From assembly GCA_930367215.1 (NCBI GenBank), contig OV884059.1, positions 75,487,393-75,551,392 of the forward strand: 64,000 bases of DNA, in the 5' to 3' direction. Positions within the stretch are counted from its first letter, which is position 1; each line of letters starts with the position of its first letter. The translations under genes were made by a program, and so were the position numbers. The notes beneath the pieces are model-generated. The model saw only the letters and a list, made by a program, of their open reading frames with translations, ran no database searches and was not told where the DNA came from. The stretch comes from Pollenia angustigena (taxonomy: Eukaryota > Arthropoda > Insecta > Diptera > Polleniidae). Of this stretch, positions 33,108-46,348 are shown one piece after another.

Positions 33108-35399
33108 TTCACTATCGACTAAAAGAATAAGAATTAAAATTGCTTTCGAATCAAAAAAGTATTCCGGAATTAGCCCACTGAATTTTCTTTTTATTTTGTC
33201 AAATATTAATGGCCACACAAATGTTTACAACAAGAAATTTTTGGCTTGGACGTGAATGGTGCAAATTTTTTTTGGTTCAAGCTATATTTTCAAACAAACA
33301 AATAAGAAAAAAATTTTCAAATAAACACAGATTATTCTTTTAATACATAAATACATACTCGTATATACATTAGATCAAAATTGGTGTAGCAAATTTTCAG
33401 GCTAAAATTTTGAAAAACTATCAAAATACTCTTATTTTTGTGCATTCTATCAATTTTATTAATTATAAATACTATAAATGAAAAGAATTTAAATTAGAAT
33501 ATAATTTATAACTTGCTAATTAGTTGTATTAATGCTGTAGACACGCCACCAGAATACATTTGATATGAAAATGTAAAGCTTTGTCATTGCAAATATTAAT
33601 TTTGTTGAGAAAGTTAAGCTTATTGTTAAATAAAATACTTTGTTAATTTTCGATTTTCAATTGCTCAGAAGACAAATTCTTCTTTGAAACAGCTTCAGTC
33701 TGCAAATGTAAACCCAAAATAGTTGGTGTGAAATTGCCATCAAAACAGCAAGTGCTTCAGTGTTTTTTTAAAGTACAGTTAAAGAAAGTGAAAGATTGGT
33801 GTTAGACAAAATATTGTCTTCTTAACAGAGCGGCGAGAAAATGGGCGTATTGGTAGCATGACTTCTACCGATAAAAATGTCACAAATAAAGTAAAGAAAA
33901 ATTATAAGATAGAAAAAGTGGCAAAAAAATTATTTATTATATACTGATAACATTGCAAGTTGCGGAAAAAGAATTTTACGACGACAGAATGCTAGCTTGT
34001 ATGGATGCTGGCAATATGTCATCTCCATTAGCATTACACTTCATCAGTGCAACTTCCAAAGCCTTAGGTTATAATATTGAGGATCTTTTTCTAAATTGCA
34101 CAAGTTAGCATCATGGTAAAGAAGTTTTTGAAAATTTCAAGGTAATTTTGTTTACTTTGGCCAAGTTATAAGTTTTTCTTTGTGCTTAAATTATTCAGAT
34201 CCCTGAAACATTTGTTTTGCATTGGGACGGAAAGCAACTTCTCGCAATTAATGGATAAGATAAAGTTGATCGCTTGGCTATTGAGCACACGTCAAATAAC
34301 GTTAAAAAATTGATAATTATCCCCATCATTGAATATGGTACTGGTGATACAGTCGCTCAATCAGTCTACGAATATTTGCTAAAAATTAATATTTTGTATC
34401 ATTAGAAATGTATGTTTTGATACAACTACTGCAAATACTGGCCCTCATAGTGGTGCTGGAACTTTGTTGGAACGCGGCTTATTGTGAATAAGCATGTCGT
34501 CATCATTTTGCAGAAATTCTCTTAAGGGCAGTATTTAAGATTAATTTGGGAAAATCAAATGACCCACTGGTGGCGAATGGAGCACACTTAATTAAAAACG
34601 ATACAACACTTTTATGCAGGATGAACACGGTTTGAGTGTCATATTTGTCGACGAACGCGAAACAAGCCAGCACTTTTGTCTTGAATATTTAGTGAAAGTC
34701 CACAATCGACATGATTATAAAGAAATCTTACAACTTGCACTTATTTTTCTTGGTGGTAGCATTCTCAATTTCACAGTTCGTGCACCTGGAGCGACGTCTC
34801 ATGCAAGATTCATGTCCAAGGCCATCTATTGTCCAAAAATTTATATTATTCAATGGAGTTCGTCATATAAACATTTTCTTAGTAAGTCTCTATATTCCAT
34901 ACTGGTTTGGAACCGCAAATTCGGGTAATATGAAACTAATAAAGGGGATTATTGCCTATGTTGATAAAAAAATATCTACAGTGCTATTGAAAAACATTCG
35001 GAACCATCTCGGTATTTATCAGAGGAAGCAGTTGCAATTGCCTTGTTTGATCCACATGTACATTAGGGTGTCCCAAAAATTTTTTTCTTTCTGATTTTCA
35101 TAGGTGCTCAATTAAAATTTAAGAGCTTATAGGGTAAAGTATTTTTGATTTTTTTTTAAGAATTTAGAGGTCGCGCAAATGGAGTTTTCATAAAAAAACG
35201 GAGTTTCTTCACTCCTGAGGAAACAGTTTTAAAGAAAAGTATCCTAGCTTTATTCCTGTGTGAAACAATTATAAGTTATGGTGATGAGTTTAGTTTACTC
35301 ATTTAGATACCCTTAATTAAAATTTTTCGTAATTTTTTCAAAAATTTTGTAATAACGCTTTACAACTTTTTAAGTTTAAATAAAAACGAAAAAAAAAAC

Positions 35400-37800
35400 T
35401 AATGATGCAGTTTGAAAGGCAAATTAGTTCTAATTAATAGTGACAAGTCTTTTTCAGAGCCAATGCAAACACTCGGCCTCTTGCCTGTTAACACGATCGT
35501 TCCAACCCACTATCCAAATGGCTCAAACAGTTTACTTGATCTTTTTTTTACTAATAATAAATATATTGCTCTATATCAGTTAAGTCAAAAGTGCACGTAA
35601 ACAAAAGGCAGTTAAGTCAAAACTACTGTATTTATAAAACCTACATTAACACTGAAGATACTAAGTACTCTTATAGAGATTTTCGTGGCATCGATTATTC
35701 AGTATTAAACCAGCGTATTGACCGTGTTAGTTGGGAATTAACATATGGTCATGATAATGTTAATGATCAAATTGCTTTTGTTCAAAATAACCTTATCACA
35801 ATATTTAATGAAACTGTGCATGAGAAAACTAAGACCATTAAGGCTAAACAGCCTCCGTGGTTTACTTCAACTATAAAACGACTAATTGAAAAAAGAGATT
35901 TGGCATATAAACATTGGAAGAAATTTAAAACGCCTGAGTTACTGTCTTTGTTCAAATCCGCTAGAAAGGAAGTAGTACACAGCATAAATATTGCAAAATC
36001 CGGTTAATATCGGCAGAAATTCTCTTCAGCTATTGATAGTAAGAAAAAATGGAAAGAGATCTGTGAAATAGGCATTGGAAAAGAAACGATTGCATTACAA
36101 ATTCTGTTGTTGACGTAGATAAATTAAACAACAAATTTGTCGAAACCAAAATGAATAGACCAACTGAAAATGAGTGCGAAAAAATGCATACCGTGCCTAT
36201 TGAGACCTGTTTTTATTTCCGATGTGTGGACCGATATGAAGTCCTTAAAAGTATAACATCAATTAAGTCAAATGCTATGGGCCTAGATGAAATAAGTCCA
36301 AGATTTTTAAAAATTGTCGTTCCTAAACTTCCTAACATTTGTTTAATACAATATTAACAAAATCAATTTTTCCTGATATGTGGAAAGAAGCAAAAATCAT
36401 TCCCATTCCAAAAAACAACGGCGACTTCCGACCAATAGCGATATTACCGTTCTTATCAAAAGTTATGGAAAATCGTATGTATGGGCAAATGAATGAGTAT
36501 TTAAAGGATCAGTATCTAACGGATAGACAGTCTGGTTTTAGACAGGGCAGAAGCTGTATTACGGTTCTGATCGATGTAGTAGAAGAAATTAGATCTAAAC
36601 TGGATAAGAATATGGTATCCTTTCTTGTGCTTTTAGATCACAGTAAGGCTTTTGATACCGTTGATCACTCGATTTTACTCACTTAACTAAAAAAAATCTT
36701 TAATTTCTCTAACTCGGCTAACAAACTTATTTCCTCTTACCTTATAAATCGAAAACAAGCGGTTACTTTAAATGGTGTGACTTCTAAACCAGTGGATGTT
36801 GAATGTGGAGTGCCACAGGGCTCTATTCTTGGTCCATTGCTTTTCTCTATGTACATTAACGATTTGCCTGAGGCTCTGAATGACTGCAGTGTTCAAATGT
36901 ATGCTGATGACGTTCGGCTGTACTTAAGCAGCACGATGGAAAATGCCCAAAATTGTATTGACTGTATTAACAGTGATTTGGATAATATACATAAATGGGC
37001 ATGTATTAACGGCTTGTGTATAAACCCTGACAAATCGAAATGCATCTTCATATCAAGAAATAATAAAAACGACTGAATGATAATATATTTCTACATATTA
37101 ACAACTCAAAAATCAATTTTGTTCAATCGTCCTCGAATTTGGGAATCACATTTAATGAATGTAAATGCTTTTGGCAAGAACTTATTTAATACCAGTTTTA
37201 CTTTACGGGTGTGAAATATTTGCCAATTGCGATGCTATTGACTTTAATCGCCTCGAGGTCACATATAAAAATATAGCCAGATACGTTTTCAACAGAAGTA
37301 GACGAGATAGTATATCATCATATTCATACCAGTTACATAATATTAGTTTTAAAAATTTACTAAAATATAAAAGCCTTATAACGATGCATAAGATTATTTA
37401 TCTGAAGAACCCAGAATATTTTTCCAACAAAATTATTTTTGCACAATCACCACGTGGAAAAAACTTGAGATCACAAAAATACAAATATCTTATGTCTACA
37501 AGACAATTTTTCAATTACACAACGTGTCTTTGGAACGACTTACCATCATATATCCAAGTACAAAGCAACGCATTACTTTTCAAAAAGGAACTTTTAAAAT
37601 TGTTTTAAAATTATTTTGCATCTAAATATGTATGTCTAATGTTGACTGTGTTATGTTAGTTTATGTTAATTTTTATGATTAAATTTATTATATGCAAATG
37701 AAATCTACTTAATGTTAATATAACACATGTTACTTACTATCACTGTAATTTATAAGATTTATTCTTGTTGTGATAGTAATTCAATAAAGAAACAAATCAA
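35400..37800 (+). mobile_element. 5'-truncated LINE retrotransposon
   Basis: A non-LTR element starting inside the endonuclease domain and ending in CAATAAAG plus a short A-rich tail near 37799. It lies inside the family X insert. Flanking duplications are not evident. Confidence 0.82.
35412..37608 (+). pseudogene. LINE ORF2: endonuclease end, reverse transcriptase, C-terminal domain
   Basis: Pieces in several frames. The endonuclease end reads PTHYPNGSNSLLDLFF. The RT part gives GLDEISPRFLK, IPIPKNNGDFRPIAILPFLSKVMENRM, RQSGFRQGRSC and LLDHSKAFDTVDHSIL. It continues with GVPQGSILGPLLFSMYINDLP and the catalytic YADD (YADDVRLYLS), then a C-terminal domain ending WNDLPSYIQVQSNALLFKKELL at 37606. 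Stops and frameshifts separate the parts. The protein resembles Jockey/CR1-group elements; the clade is not resolved. Confidence 0.88.
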
Positions 37801-37909
37801 AAATACCCGTTTTTATCTTTATACCCAGTATATGTTATTATAAGCTGTTTGCCAGTTCACCAATCTTACCCAATCAACAAAAAAAACTTTTCTTTTGCTT
37901 TGTGAAAAA

Positions 37910-38996
37910 TCATTTATTGAGGTTCTTGCGATGTAGTTCTATACCTTGCAATAAATTCTGGTAATCAGTTTCAGAAGTTGTGACATTAATGTAAGTATAA
38001 GCCAAAGCTTGTAATTGTTGAACTTTTTTCTTTGCCTCTTGAAATGACTTATTGGCTTTCCAATTCTCTGGATCTATTTTTAAAAAATCGATTGATTTCA
38101 AGCTTCAAAAAAGTTAGACTGGCTTTTGACATGAATTGTTGAATTTCTTTATTTCTAAAGTTTTCTTCTGTTAAAGTTACATTTGCTATTTCATAATCGC
38201 TGCATGGAGTATCTGCAAGTTTTTTTGTCATTAGGTGCAAAGTTTTGGTGTCGGTACGTTCATCAAAAAACGCTGAGGCAGCCAATTTCGGAGTTAAGTA
38301 CCACTGATGACCTAGAAAAGTTTTAAGCAAGGCTTTTGCAACTGCTTTCCCAATAAAAAATTTTATAATTTTGCGAAGCACTAATGGTACATTTAAAAAA
38401 ATAAGCGCACAATTATGCGCTACACAATAAGACATACAGAAATGCAGTAAAGTAAGTGAAATAACTCTTAACAATTTTTATAAAAAATAGATAAAATTTC
38501 AAGTGCTACGGCATTCCCTTACTACGAAGCAGGTTTGTAAGGGAGAATACTAAAAAATAACTGTTACATCCAACAATTTTTTTATGCGCTGAATAATGCG
38601 CTTTATGTGGCAAAAATGTATTGCTTCAAAGTGGGAACTCGCCATATAAAATTCATGTCTTCCGTAAGCGCAATGGTAAGCGAAACTCTTACATTTCTCC
38701 CTTACAAACCTGCTTCGCTCGAAGCTCAATTTTTTATTGGGTTATTAATAATTTTATAACTATCCAATTCCTTTAATAGGCTCAGATCATTGAGAGGAGC
38801 GTATCGAGGGCACTGGCAGAGGTACCAATATTTGATATACATATATTCTTAATATAAATGAACTAAATTCAAGCAAGGCATCAACTGTTGATTTGTCTAT
38901 ATAAGATTGCAACTGTTTTCGGAAAATGCAAATTTTCAAAGAATAGATAATTTTCATCATCCAGCGAGCCCGATTGATAGCTCCTGGAGAACACAT
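37910..38996 (-). pseudogene. Family X transposase, C-terminal part, broken
   Basis: Minus strand: SPGAINRARWMMKIIYSLKI, then FSSFILRIYVYQILVPLP, then (after a MITE at 38525-38717) HQWYLTPKLAASAFFDERTDTKT and further to KNLNK. These blocks align with RAPGATSHARFMSKAIY and KNIRNHLGIY of the surrounding older copy, so both belong to one family. The N-terminal two thirds are absent. Confidence 0.75.
38525..38717. mobile_element. MITE with CGAAGCAGGTTTGTAAGGG ends
   Basis: 193 bp, inverted ends of 23 bp, inside the family X insert, splitting its transposase remnant. No target duplication is visible. Confidence 0.8.
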
Positions 38997-40518
38997 AAAA
39001 TAGAAAGTTAAAATGACAGCGTGTAACGATTTAGATAAAAAAAAAATGTCAGAAGTTAATGACAGTTGAAACCTAACTATAAAAATTTATGGAAATATAC
39101 AATAATTATAACGAAAAAAGTATCACCATTTTTAAGGTACAAACTATAACAATAGTGTAACTCGGAAACTGTAGGACAAAATTCCATTTTTGTTTTTCTT
39201 AATTGTTTAGAACTTATCGGTATTCAAAATCGCGTCACTAGTTTTTATACCTTTGAAATAAATTTGAAAAGTAATAAACCGTTTTTTACAGAATTTGTTA
39301 AAAAATTAGAAAAATACTTAATATGTATGTGGAATCGTAATGGACAAAAATATTGCCGGAACTTAAAGTTTTTGCATATGGAAATAAAGTTTGGGAAATT
39401 TTCTTTAGAAATATTAGGTCAAAAAATTAAATGAACGTGGTTATTGACAAAGTTATGAGTCAAGTTTGAAAAAAGGCCGAAAAACCAGATTTTTAACAAA
39501 GACTTGATTTGCGAGACCTCTAAGCCTCTTCCTAAAAATCTAAAAAAAAAATTCAAAAATACTGGACCCTATAAGCTTTCAAATTATGCTTGAGCCTCTG
39601 ACAAAAAAAAATTTGGGACAACCTAATGTACATAGACTCAGAAATAAAGGAAAATATGGTTTTTGCGTTGCAAATAGAGTCCGATAAAGACAATAATATC
39701 GGTGATGCCATGGTGGAATAAGCAGGTGATATCATTACGGCAACAAATACAACATTACAACAAAAATGGAAATTATATAACCGTTTACGTCACAAAATAC
39801 TTTAAACAAAAATCAAAGCGTGCGGTGAACGTGATGAAATAAATAAATTTTTAGCCAATTTTTATTTAAATATGGTCAATATCTTATTTATTTTAATTTA
39901 AAATTATCAAAAACTGTAACTCACTGTTTATTGTTGATGTTTTTGTTTAAACTTTGATATTATTACAAGTAGAACTGTTGCATTTAATTCTTAAACGCTT
40001 AACAGTTTTATTTGGTTTAATATCTTTAGTTTTTCTAAAATCTTTGGGCGAAGTTTCCTGACGATCTGGCCTAAGCAACCAGTGAAATGCGCATAGGAAT
40101 AGCTTATCTTATCAACAAAAAATTTCAGTGTTTTAACAAGAATAAAAATTGGGAATTAAGCACGAATAACAAAATCTTTTAAATTATCAAAAACTTGAAT
40201 AAAGTGCAATAATCACAGGAAAAAACGTGGACTTTTTGTAAACATAAACAAAAGACTAGACAAACAATGCAATAGCAAAAAATCGTCATCTAGCTTAGTG
40301 ATGCCACCCTAATTTTTATGGATTTCTAACGCTTTGATCTGTCAAATTGGCCTAAGAGCGAAGCATTTTGTTAAGGGGAACAGATCATCAAATGCGTTAC
40401 TGTTGTGAATGATGCCCCCGAAAGAAAAGTCAAACTAATAACTTACTTTAACAGATGCTTAGCACACAACGAAGACGATAACCAATACTTGTTACACATT
40501 GTAGAGGACTTCCCAGCC

Positions 40519-41548
40519 TAATTAAATCTTCAAAAATAAATAATAATTTAAAATTAAAATAATAAGCCTATTAAATAAAAATTAAAGAAAATCATTATAT
40601 TATAGAATTTCTTATTAAAAAAAATTTTAAATTGCAAATAAAAAGTATTTTGGTTGTTTTTAAAAATTTTGACTTTTGACCTCATTATTTAGAATTTGGG
40701 CATAACAATTTTAAATATGTTAATACTTAAAACGTATCTTTAGATAAAAGAGCTACATAAATGGCATTTATATGTTTGTTGCAAATTTTTGCTAAATTTT
40801 AGCCATTTACAGTTTTGGCTGATTGAAAATACCAAAAGTTTTGGAAAGCATTACCGATCGCTAGATATATACATATGGCGTTGTTTTTTTTTTTGTTTGA
40901 TTTTTTGTGGAAGAAATATCTGTAGTATACATATTATTATATTTATATCAGTGCCGGGTCTTCGCAAATTTAAATTCATCCGACAAACAGACGGCCATTG
41001 GTAAGTGAACTTCTCTTCTCATACTTTATAGTATGTATATATTTATACATTTAATTCTTATAAGTGGTTACAAAATGATTTGGCATTATTTTAAGTATCA
41101 AAAAAGTTATTCTAATAATTTATTTTACACATACCCTGTTGATAAGATAAATGACTGGACTGTTTATTTAGTTGATAAAAGTTTTTTTTAATTTCTCATT
41201 TTTAAAATAACAGGTACAACAAAAGCTTTGAAACATTTTTGTCTGAACAACAGTTTGCATACAAACATATTTTTAAACCACATGAAACGTTATATTAAGC
41301 ACAATTTGTAGTTGTAAAAATTATCTAAGAATAATAGGTGCGTTTGACTACTTTTACAGTAAAATGTAGTAAATGAGTAAACTAAAAAATTTTCTCTCAC
41401 AAAAAGCTGTTGTCCAAAAAAGTAAGCGAACACAAAATTTGTAAAAATTCGTAAAATAAAGGCAACAGCTGATGGCAAATAATAGAAGTGTTGAAAAATA
41501 TTGACACTTTTGACTACTTTACTCGTTTTCTTATCGGTACTCGATTAA
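40519..41548. other. AT-rich intronic spacer
   Basis: No gene, RNA or transposon end recognised in these 1.0 kb. Confidence 0.45.
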
Positions 41549-41643
41549 CAGCCTGTTCATGGATTTCGAACGTCATCGTTCGCATAAAAAATTACATTAA
41601 TTTTCTTTGAGAACGATGACGTTCGATATCTTTAAACAGGCAG
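41549..41643. mobile_element. 95-bp palindromic MITE, duplication TAA
   Basis: Ends CAGCCTGTT and CTGCCTGTT, arms sharing TCGAACGTCATCGTTC, TAA on both sides (41546-41548, 41644-41646). Almost the whole element is one hairpin. Confidence 0.82.
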
Positions 41644-41835
41644 TAAATAATTTTTATAACACGAACATTTTTGGAAAATACAAACAAACTATTTTATTAT
41701 TTATTCAATGTTACACAAAAACCGAGTCCAGAGGGCCATATAAGGTTTAAAAATACAACTCAAAACATACTACTCAACAAACAATATGAATATAAAAATT
41801 AACTTAAAAATATAACCATTACAAAACATTTTTAT

Positions 41836-42640
41836 ACCATTCACCACAGGTGGAAAAGGGTATATATAAGTTTGTCATTCCGTTTGTAATTTCTACAATA
41901 GTGATCTTAGACCATATAAAGTATATATATTCTGGGTCCTTATGAGGAGAGAAGTGGATATAACGATGTCCGTCCGTCTGTCCGTCTTACGTTTGATATG
42001 TGTTTTCCGGAGACTCCAGACATGATAGCGGCTAGGTTGTTTTACATTTATGTCACATATAGTCCACCATTTCTTGTTATTGAAATTCAGCCAGATCGGT
42101 CTAACAATGGCTGAGATATGACCAAAAACCACGACTGCCTCTAATTTTCCAAAAAATCCCTTGTGGTTGTTGTATTTTTATTACTTTTTTCTGTATATTT
42201 GGAGAACGGCAAGAGCCAAAGTTTTCAAATTAGGTACAAACATTTAGGTTATAAATACACACCATCCCACAAAATGTGGGCGGGATTGCAGAAGTGGGCG
42301 GGGTACCTCCCATACAAAAAGTATTAAAAATTGTATAAAAACCTGAATTTTTTGACTGTAATATGGTTACGCCTTTTATATCAAAAGATCGGAAATTTTT
42401 AATAGAAAATATTTTCTCAATAACTCGTGATAATCGGTTTAGATACGAAAAAGTTATGACCAAAATATAAATTTTTTTTTGAAAAATACCCATTTTCGGG
42501 AACCATAGATCTTCCCGAGTCCAAGTTTTATAACTAACTGGCAAATTTCTTCTTTAACACGTCGGTATATAAATCTGTCAAATCGGTTAAGAAATAGCAG
42601 AGTTATGACCAAAATACTGAAACCCCAAAATTACTCTTTT
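41836..42640. repeat. Dispersed fly repeat (inverted relative of 28380-29500)
   Basis: Starts TACCATTCACCACAGGTGG, carries the tag GTCCGTCCGTCTGTCCGTC (41969-41987) and a GTGGGCGGG-rich stretch. Non-coding. Confidence 0.65.
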
Positions 42641-43545
42641 TATACCCTCCACCACAATTAGTTGAGAAGAGGGTATATTACGTTTGTCATTCCGTGTAAA
42701 ACTTTTTTATTATTCATCTCAGACCCCATAAAGTATATATATTCTGGGTCCTTGAGTAATTCTAAGTCGATTTAGCCATGTCCGTCTGTCTGTCCGTCTG
42801 TTGAAAACACGCTCACTTTCGAACAACTCAAAAGAAATGAACAAACTTGGTGCCAAATTGCTTGTAGTTATCCTAAGCAGTTTGGGATTGAAATCCAGCA
42901 AAATCGGTTTGAACTCAATTTAATTAATTTTTTTAGTTTAATGCAATTTAATTGATGTATTAACTCATTTTTAAAAATGCCGAAGATCTTTCCTATGACG
43001 TTTGAAAAGCACAAAGCTTTTAAAAATGTGGTTTGGCACTCTTTAATTAAATTTTTTAATTTTAAAATAATTTTTAACATTTAGAAAAAAATTTGTTAAA
43101 TAAACGGAGAGTGAATTTATGTTTTTCTCCAATACTTTATTTGTGAACCGATCTTAACTAAATTTGGTAGTGTAATTTCAACTCTTTTGAGATCAAATTG
43201 TACGACAATAGCGTCATTAGGGCGTATGATAAATAATGGCCTGATTTAACGAAATTTTGCCAAATTCAATAACAATCGCTGCATTTCGTCATCAATAAAA
43301 ATTAGTTTTTGTAACAGAAATATAATTTTTTTAGCATGGTTGTTCCACGGTTGGGTACATACATAACTATTTTCCTACTGAACCGATTGTTCTTAGGATA
43401 ACTAGAAACGATTTGACACCAACATTTTCTTTTGAGTTGTTCGATAATGTGATTTCAACAGACGGACAGACAGAAAGTTAGACGGACATGGTTAATCGAT
43501 TTAAAATAACTTAAGAATCAGGAATATATATAGTTTTATACGCAA
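42638..43545. repeat. Dispersed fly repeat with inverted ends
   Basis: The tag ATGTCCGTCTGTCTGTCCGT with following text (42778-42880) is mirrored at 43390-43490 (GACGGACATGG, GGATAACTAGAAACGATTTG). This makes a loose inverted structure around a 500-bp AT-rich centre. Confidence 0.6.
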
Positions 43546-43547
43546 CT

Positions 43548-44480
43548 AGCTGACCTGACAGACGTTGTCCTGTCCAAACTAGGAAAAATGTTTGCGTTCG
43601 ATTTTTAAAATCTTTTAAAAAGATACGACCATTTGAAAGAAAAATTAGTCAAATCGATGGAGCCGTTTTCTGATTTTAGGTAAATCGAAAAAAGTGGGCG
43701 TTATAGTGGGCGGGGCAAAATTTTCTTTCCGTAAAAACCTAAGTTGGACCATGGCTATGATTTTAAAGAAAAAAATCGTCCAAATCGGTCAAGGCGTTCT
43801 CAAGTTATGCGCTTAATAGAAAAAGTGGGCGTAAAAGAAGGCGTGGTACATTTTTCTTTCGATGAAAACGTAAAATGGATTAATACGAATATTTAAAAGA
43901 AAAATTAGTCAAATCCGATGGATCCGTTTTTTGATTTTAGGTAAATCGAAAAAAGTGGGCGGTGCAAAATTTTCTTTACGTAAAACCTAAGTTGGACCAT
44001 GGCAATCATTTTAAAGAAAAAATCGTCCAAATCGGTCAAACTGTTCTCAAGATATCCGCTTAATCGAAAAAGTGAGCGTAAAAGTAGGCGTAGTAAATTT
44101 TTCTTTCGATGAAAACTTAAAATGGATTAATACGAACATTTGAAAGAAAAATTCGATGGAGCCGTTTTCTGATTTCAGGTAATTCGAAAAAAGTGGGCGG
44201 GTCAAAATTTTCTTTTCGTATAAATCTTAGTTGGACCATGGCGATAATTTTAAAGAAAAAATCGTCCAAATTATATAGATGTCATTGGTGGTGCAATATG
44301 AAAATTGGATTTTGCCACGCCCCTCCGCACGCAGACCGAAAATCAAAAATCAGACTGCACAGTGTCACCTGAATATGTCGCTGAATATTCTGAAGATTCC
44401 CTGAAAATTTAATAAAAATCGGCCCATCCGTTTTGGAGGCCATACGTTACATCCTGTTTTATATATACATATGTATATAC
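43548..44480. repeat. Dispersed repeat starting CTAGCTGACCTGACAGACG (copy 1)
   Basis: About three to four internal units of some 230 bp containing AAAGTGGGCG and GTTGGACCATGGC. It ends TTTTGGAGGCCATACGTTACA. Copy 2 is at 62061-62945. This type of text is common in insect genomes and may be a retroelement tail; the parent is not identified. Confidence 0.7.
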
Positions 44481-44854
44481 ATAGATAGATAGATGACAAA
44501 CTAAGTATACCCTCTTCACAACTAGTAGTGGAGGATATAAATAGACACAAATTTATTTCATTTTAAACAATATCATGCTCTTCATAAAAATGTTCTAACT
44601 AATTTTTAAATTAAATAATATCACGTTTAAAAAGATGTTAGAAGAATTAGAAAAGTCATGATGGGTATAATTAAATTTAAAAAAATGTGTTCCAGGGATG
44701 GATATCAAGCACTTTTTATACACACCACAATACTGTAGAGGGTATTATGCTTTTGTGCTAATGTGTTTACAACACAAAAATATTGTTTCTAGAAAAAATA
44801 TAAAAATATTAATTTTATTTAACAAATAAGAGTTTGAGAAAACTACTTTGTTTT

Positions 44855-45105
44855 TGTAAGCAAAAAAAAAAAGATAACACTCAAAAAGTACCTGTTATTT
44901 TCTAAGCAAAAAATAAAATTCAATAATAATTTTTATATTGAGGAATAAATTAAAATCAAGACATAACTTTTATTTCTGAAGAATAAATAAAACTCCGAAA
45001 ACAACTTTTATTTTCTAAGCAAAAAACAAAAATTCAAGAAATAATGTAAAAAAAAGTAATTTTTAAAATACAACTTATAACCGCTACTGTTCCTGGTTTT
45101 AATTA
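44855..45105. repeat. Degraded relative of the 15763-16203 foldback repeat
   Basis: Repeats of AACTTTTATTTTCTAAGC and an end reading CCGCTACTGTTCCTGG, comparable to CTGTAACGGTCCCTG at 16224-16238. Confidence 0.55.
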
Positions 45106-45289
45106 TAGTGGAAATGGTATACAAAAAAATTTGCGACAACTCGCAATAAAGACCACCAGCCAATGTGGTAAAACTTGAAACATACAAAAAAGAATCAAAT
45201 GTTTTCTGTTAGTAGCTCAAAGTTTTTCTGTTAAATATAGTTTTGTTTGCAAAAATTTAAAGAGATATCCCAGGCAATCTATTTTTTTT

Positions 45290-45510
45290 TCCATACAAGC
45301 CCATTAAAGATTTCTGTATTTCTGGAGAATGGCAAGAACCAAATTTTTCACATTAGATACAAGCATCTTGGTTATCAATTCATCCACAAAGTTTAGTTAT
45401 TTATATTTATAAAACGGTATTTATATAACTTTCTGTTATTTTCGCACTATGGGGAAGGGTATATAAGATTCGGCATAGCCGGATATATGTAGCTCTCTTA
45501 CTTGTTTTAT
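45290..45510. repeat. Fragment of the dispersed fly repeat
   Basis: Contains TATTTCTGGAGAATGGCAAG and ends GGTATATAAGATTCGGCATA..., the inverted form of the hairpin motif at 14780 and 31720. Confidence 0.6.
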
Positions 45511-45783
45511 TTGTAGACAAATTTCGTAGAGAAGGATGGAAAAAAGACGTTGGCGCCATTTTTACGTTCTCTTTAGACATGTCTGATTTATTCATGCTCT
45601 GTTAAACATGCTACCAAAACATTTTGCATTTTCCCGATGAATTTTCCAAAAACTCATTAAAAACATGATAATTAATTTTTTATCTCTTTTGGAACCCCTC
45701 TTTTTTCTGTAACCTGACCGCCTTCAAACAAAACAAACGAGTTTGTTACATGGGGTCTTCACCTGACAATTTTTTGTCATACC

Positions 45784-45855
45784 AAACGTCAAAGTCCATA
45801 TAAAAAAAACTTTAAAATGTTTGTCAGCGTTTTTTTTATATGAAGTTTGACGTTT
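45784..45855. repeat. Short imperfect hairpin
   Basis: AAACGTCAAAGTCCATATAA faces TTATATGAAGTTTGACGTTT around a loop. Origin unknown. Confidence 0.6.
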
Positions 45856-46309
45856 ATTATACCTAAAAATACCTCGTATAAATGCCGCATATGTTTTATT
45901 TTCATTCGTTTTTTTTCGATTTTTAAAACAACCAGTAAAAAAAACATTTTCAAAATGCATCATTTAAATGCAAAAAGTAGCAGCTTTAAAAGAAAAATAA
46001 AAGAGACATGTTTTAAAAATCATTTATAAATGCCACCATTTACAGTAACAAATTTTTCGTTTTGCTTTAACACGATGTGTATGCATTTTGCATTGGGAAA
46101 CTTAAAAAGTACACTGCTAAATACATGTCGTGAAAAAGTTCCTGTAAAAGTTTCGCAATCTGTGCAAAGCCCCCGTAAATGCACTACACTGAAATTATTT
46201 GAAAACTAGTTTGCACAAACGTGGTAAATTTGCCTAACAACTTTGGCTCGTAAACTTGCGCTGTTATATTATGCATTAATTAAAACAGATGTTTTTATAC
46301 CTACCGTCG

Positions 46310-46348
46310 CACAGTGGCTGAAAATCGTTTTTCATCGGCCAAAAATCT
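46310..46348 (+). repeat. Left end of Transib 2, RSS-like (23-bp spacer)
   Basis: CACAGTG, 23-bp spacer 46317-46339, CAAAAATCT. Confidence 0.9.

Larger units (their letters stand above)
35064..39625 (-). mobile_element. Family X transposon inserted into an older family X copy
   Basis: Ends TAGGGTGTCCCAAA (left) and TAGGTTGTCCCAAA (right, inverted), followed inward by matching GCTTATAGGGT blocks. The 8-bp duplication ATGTACAT is at 35056-35063 and 39626-39633. Removing the insert rejoins the host transposase at LIHM/YIDSE. The insert codes only the C-terminal part of its transposase, on the minus strand, and carries a LINE and a MITE. Confidence 0.87.
33850..40518 (+). pseudogene. Older copy of an unclassified DNA transposon (family X), interrupted
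   Basis: A plus-strand transposase remnant with many stops. Blocks in order: LACMDAGNMSSPLALHFISATSKALGYNIEDL, FVLHWDGKQLL, IIPIIEYGTGDTVAQSVYEYLL and CMFDTTTANTGPHSGAGTLLE. Then come RAPGATSHARFMSKAIY, YIPYWFGTANSGNMKLIKGII and KNIRNHLGIY. After the insertion at 35064-39625 the frame resumes at IDSEIKENMVFAL and ends in IKCVTVVNDAPERKVKL...QYLLHIVEDF at about 40518. The order matches a transposon protein family common in arthropods and cnidarians that I cannot name. HWDG and FDTT are candidate catalytic Asp positions. Confidence 0.72.
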
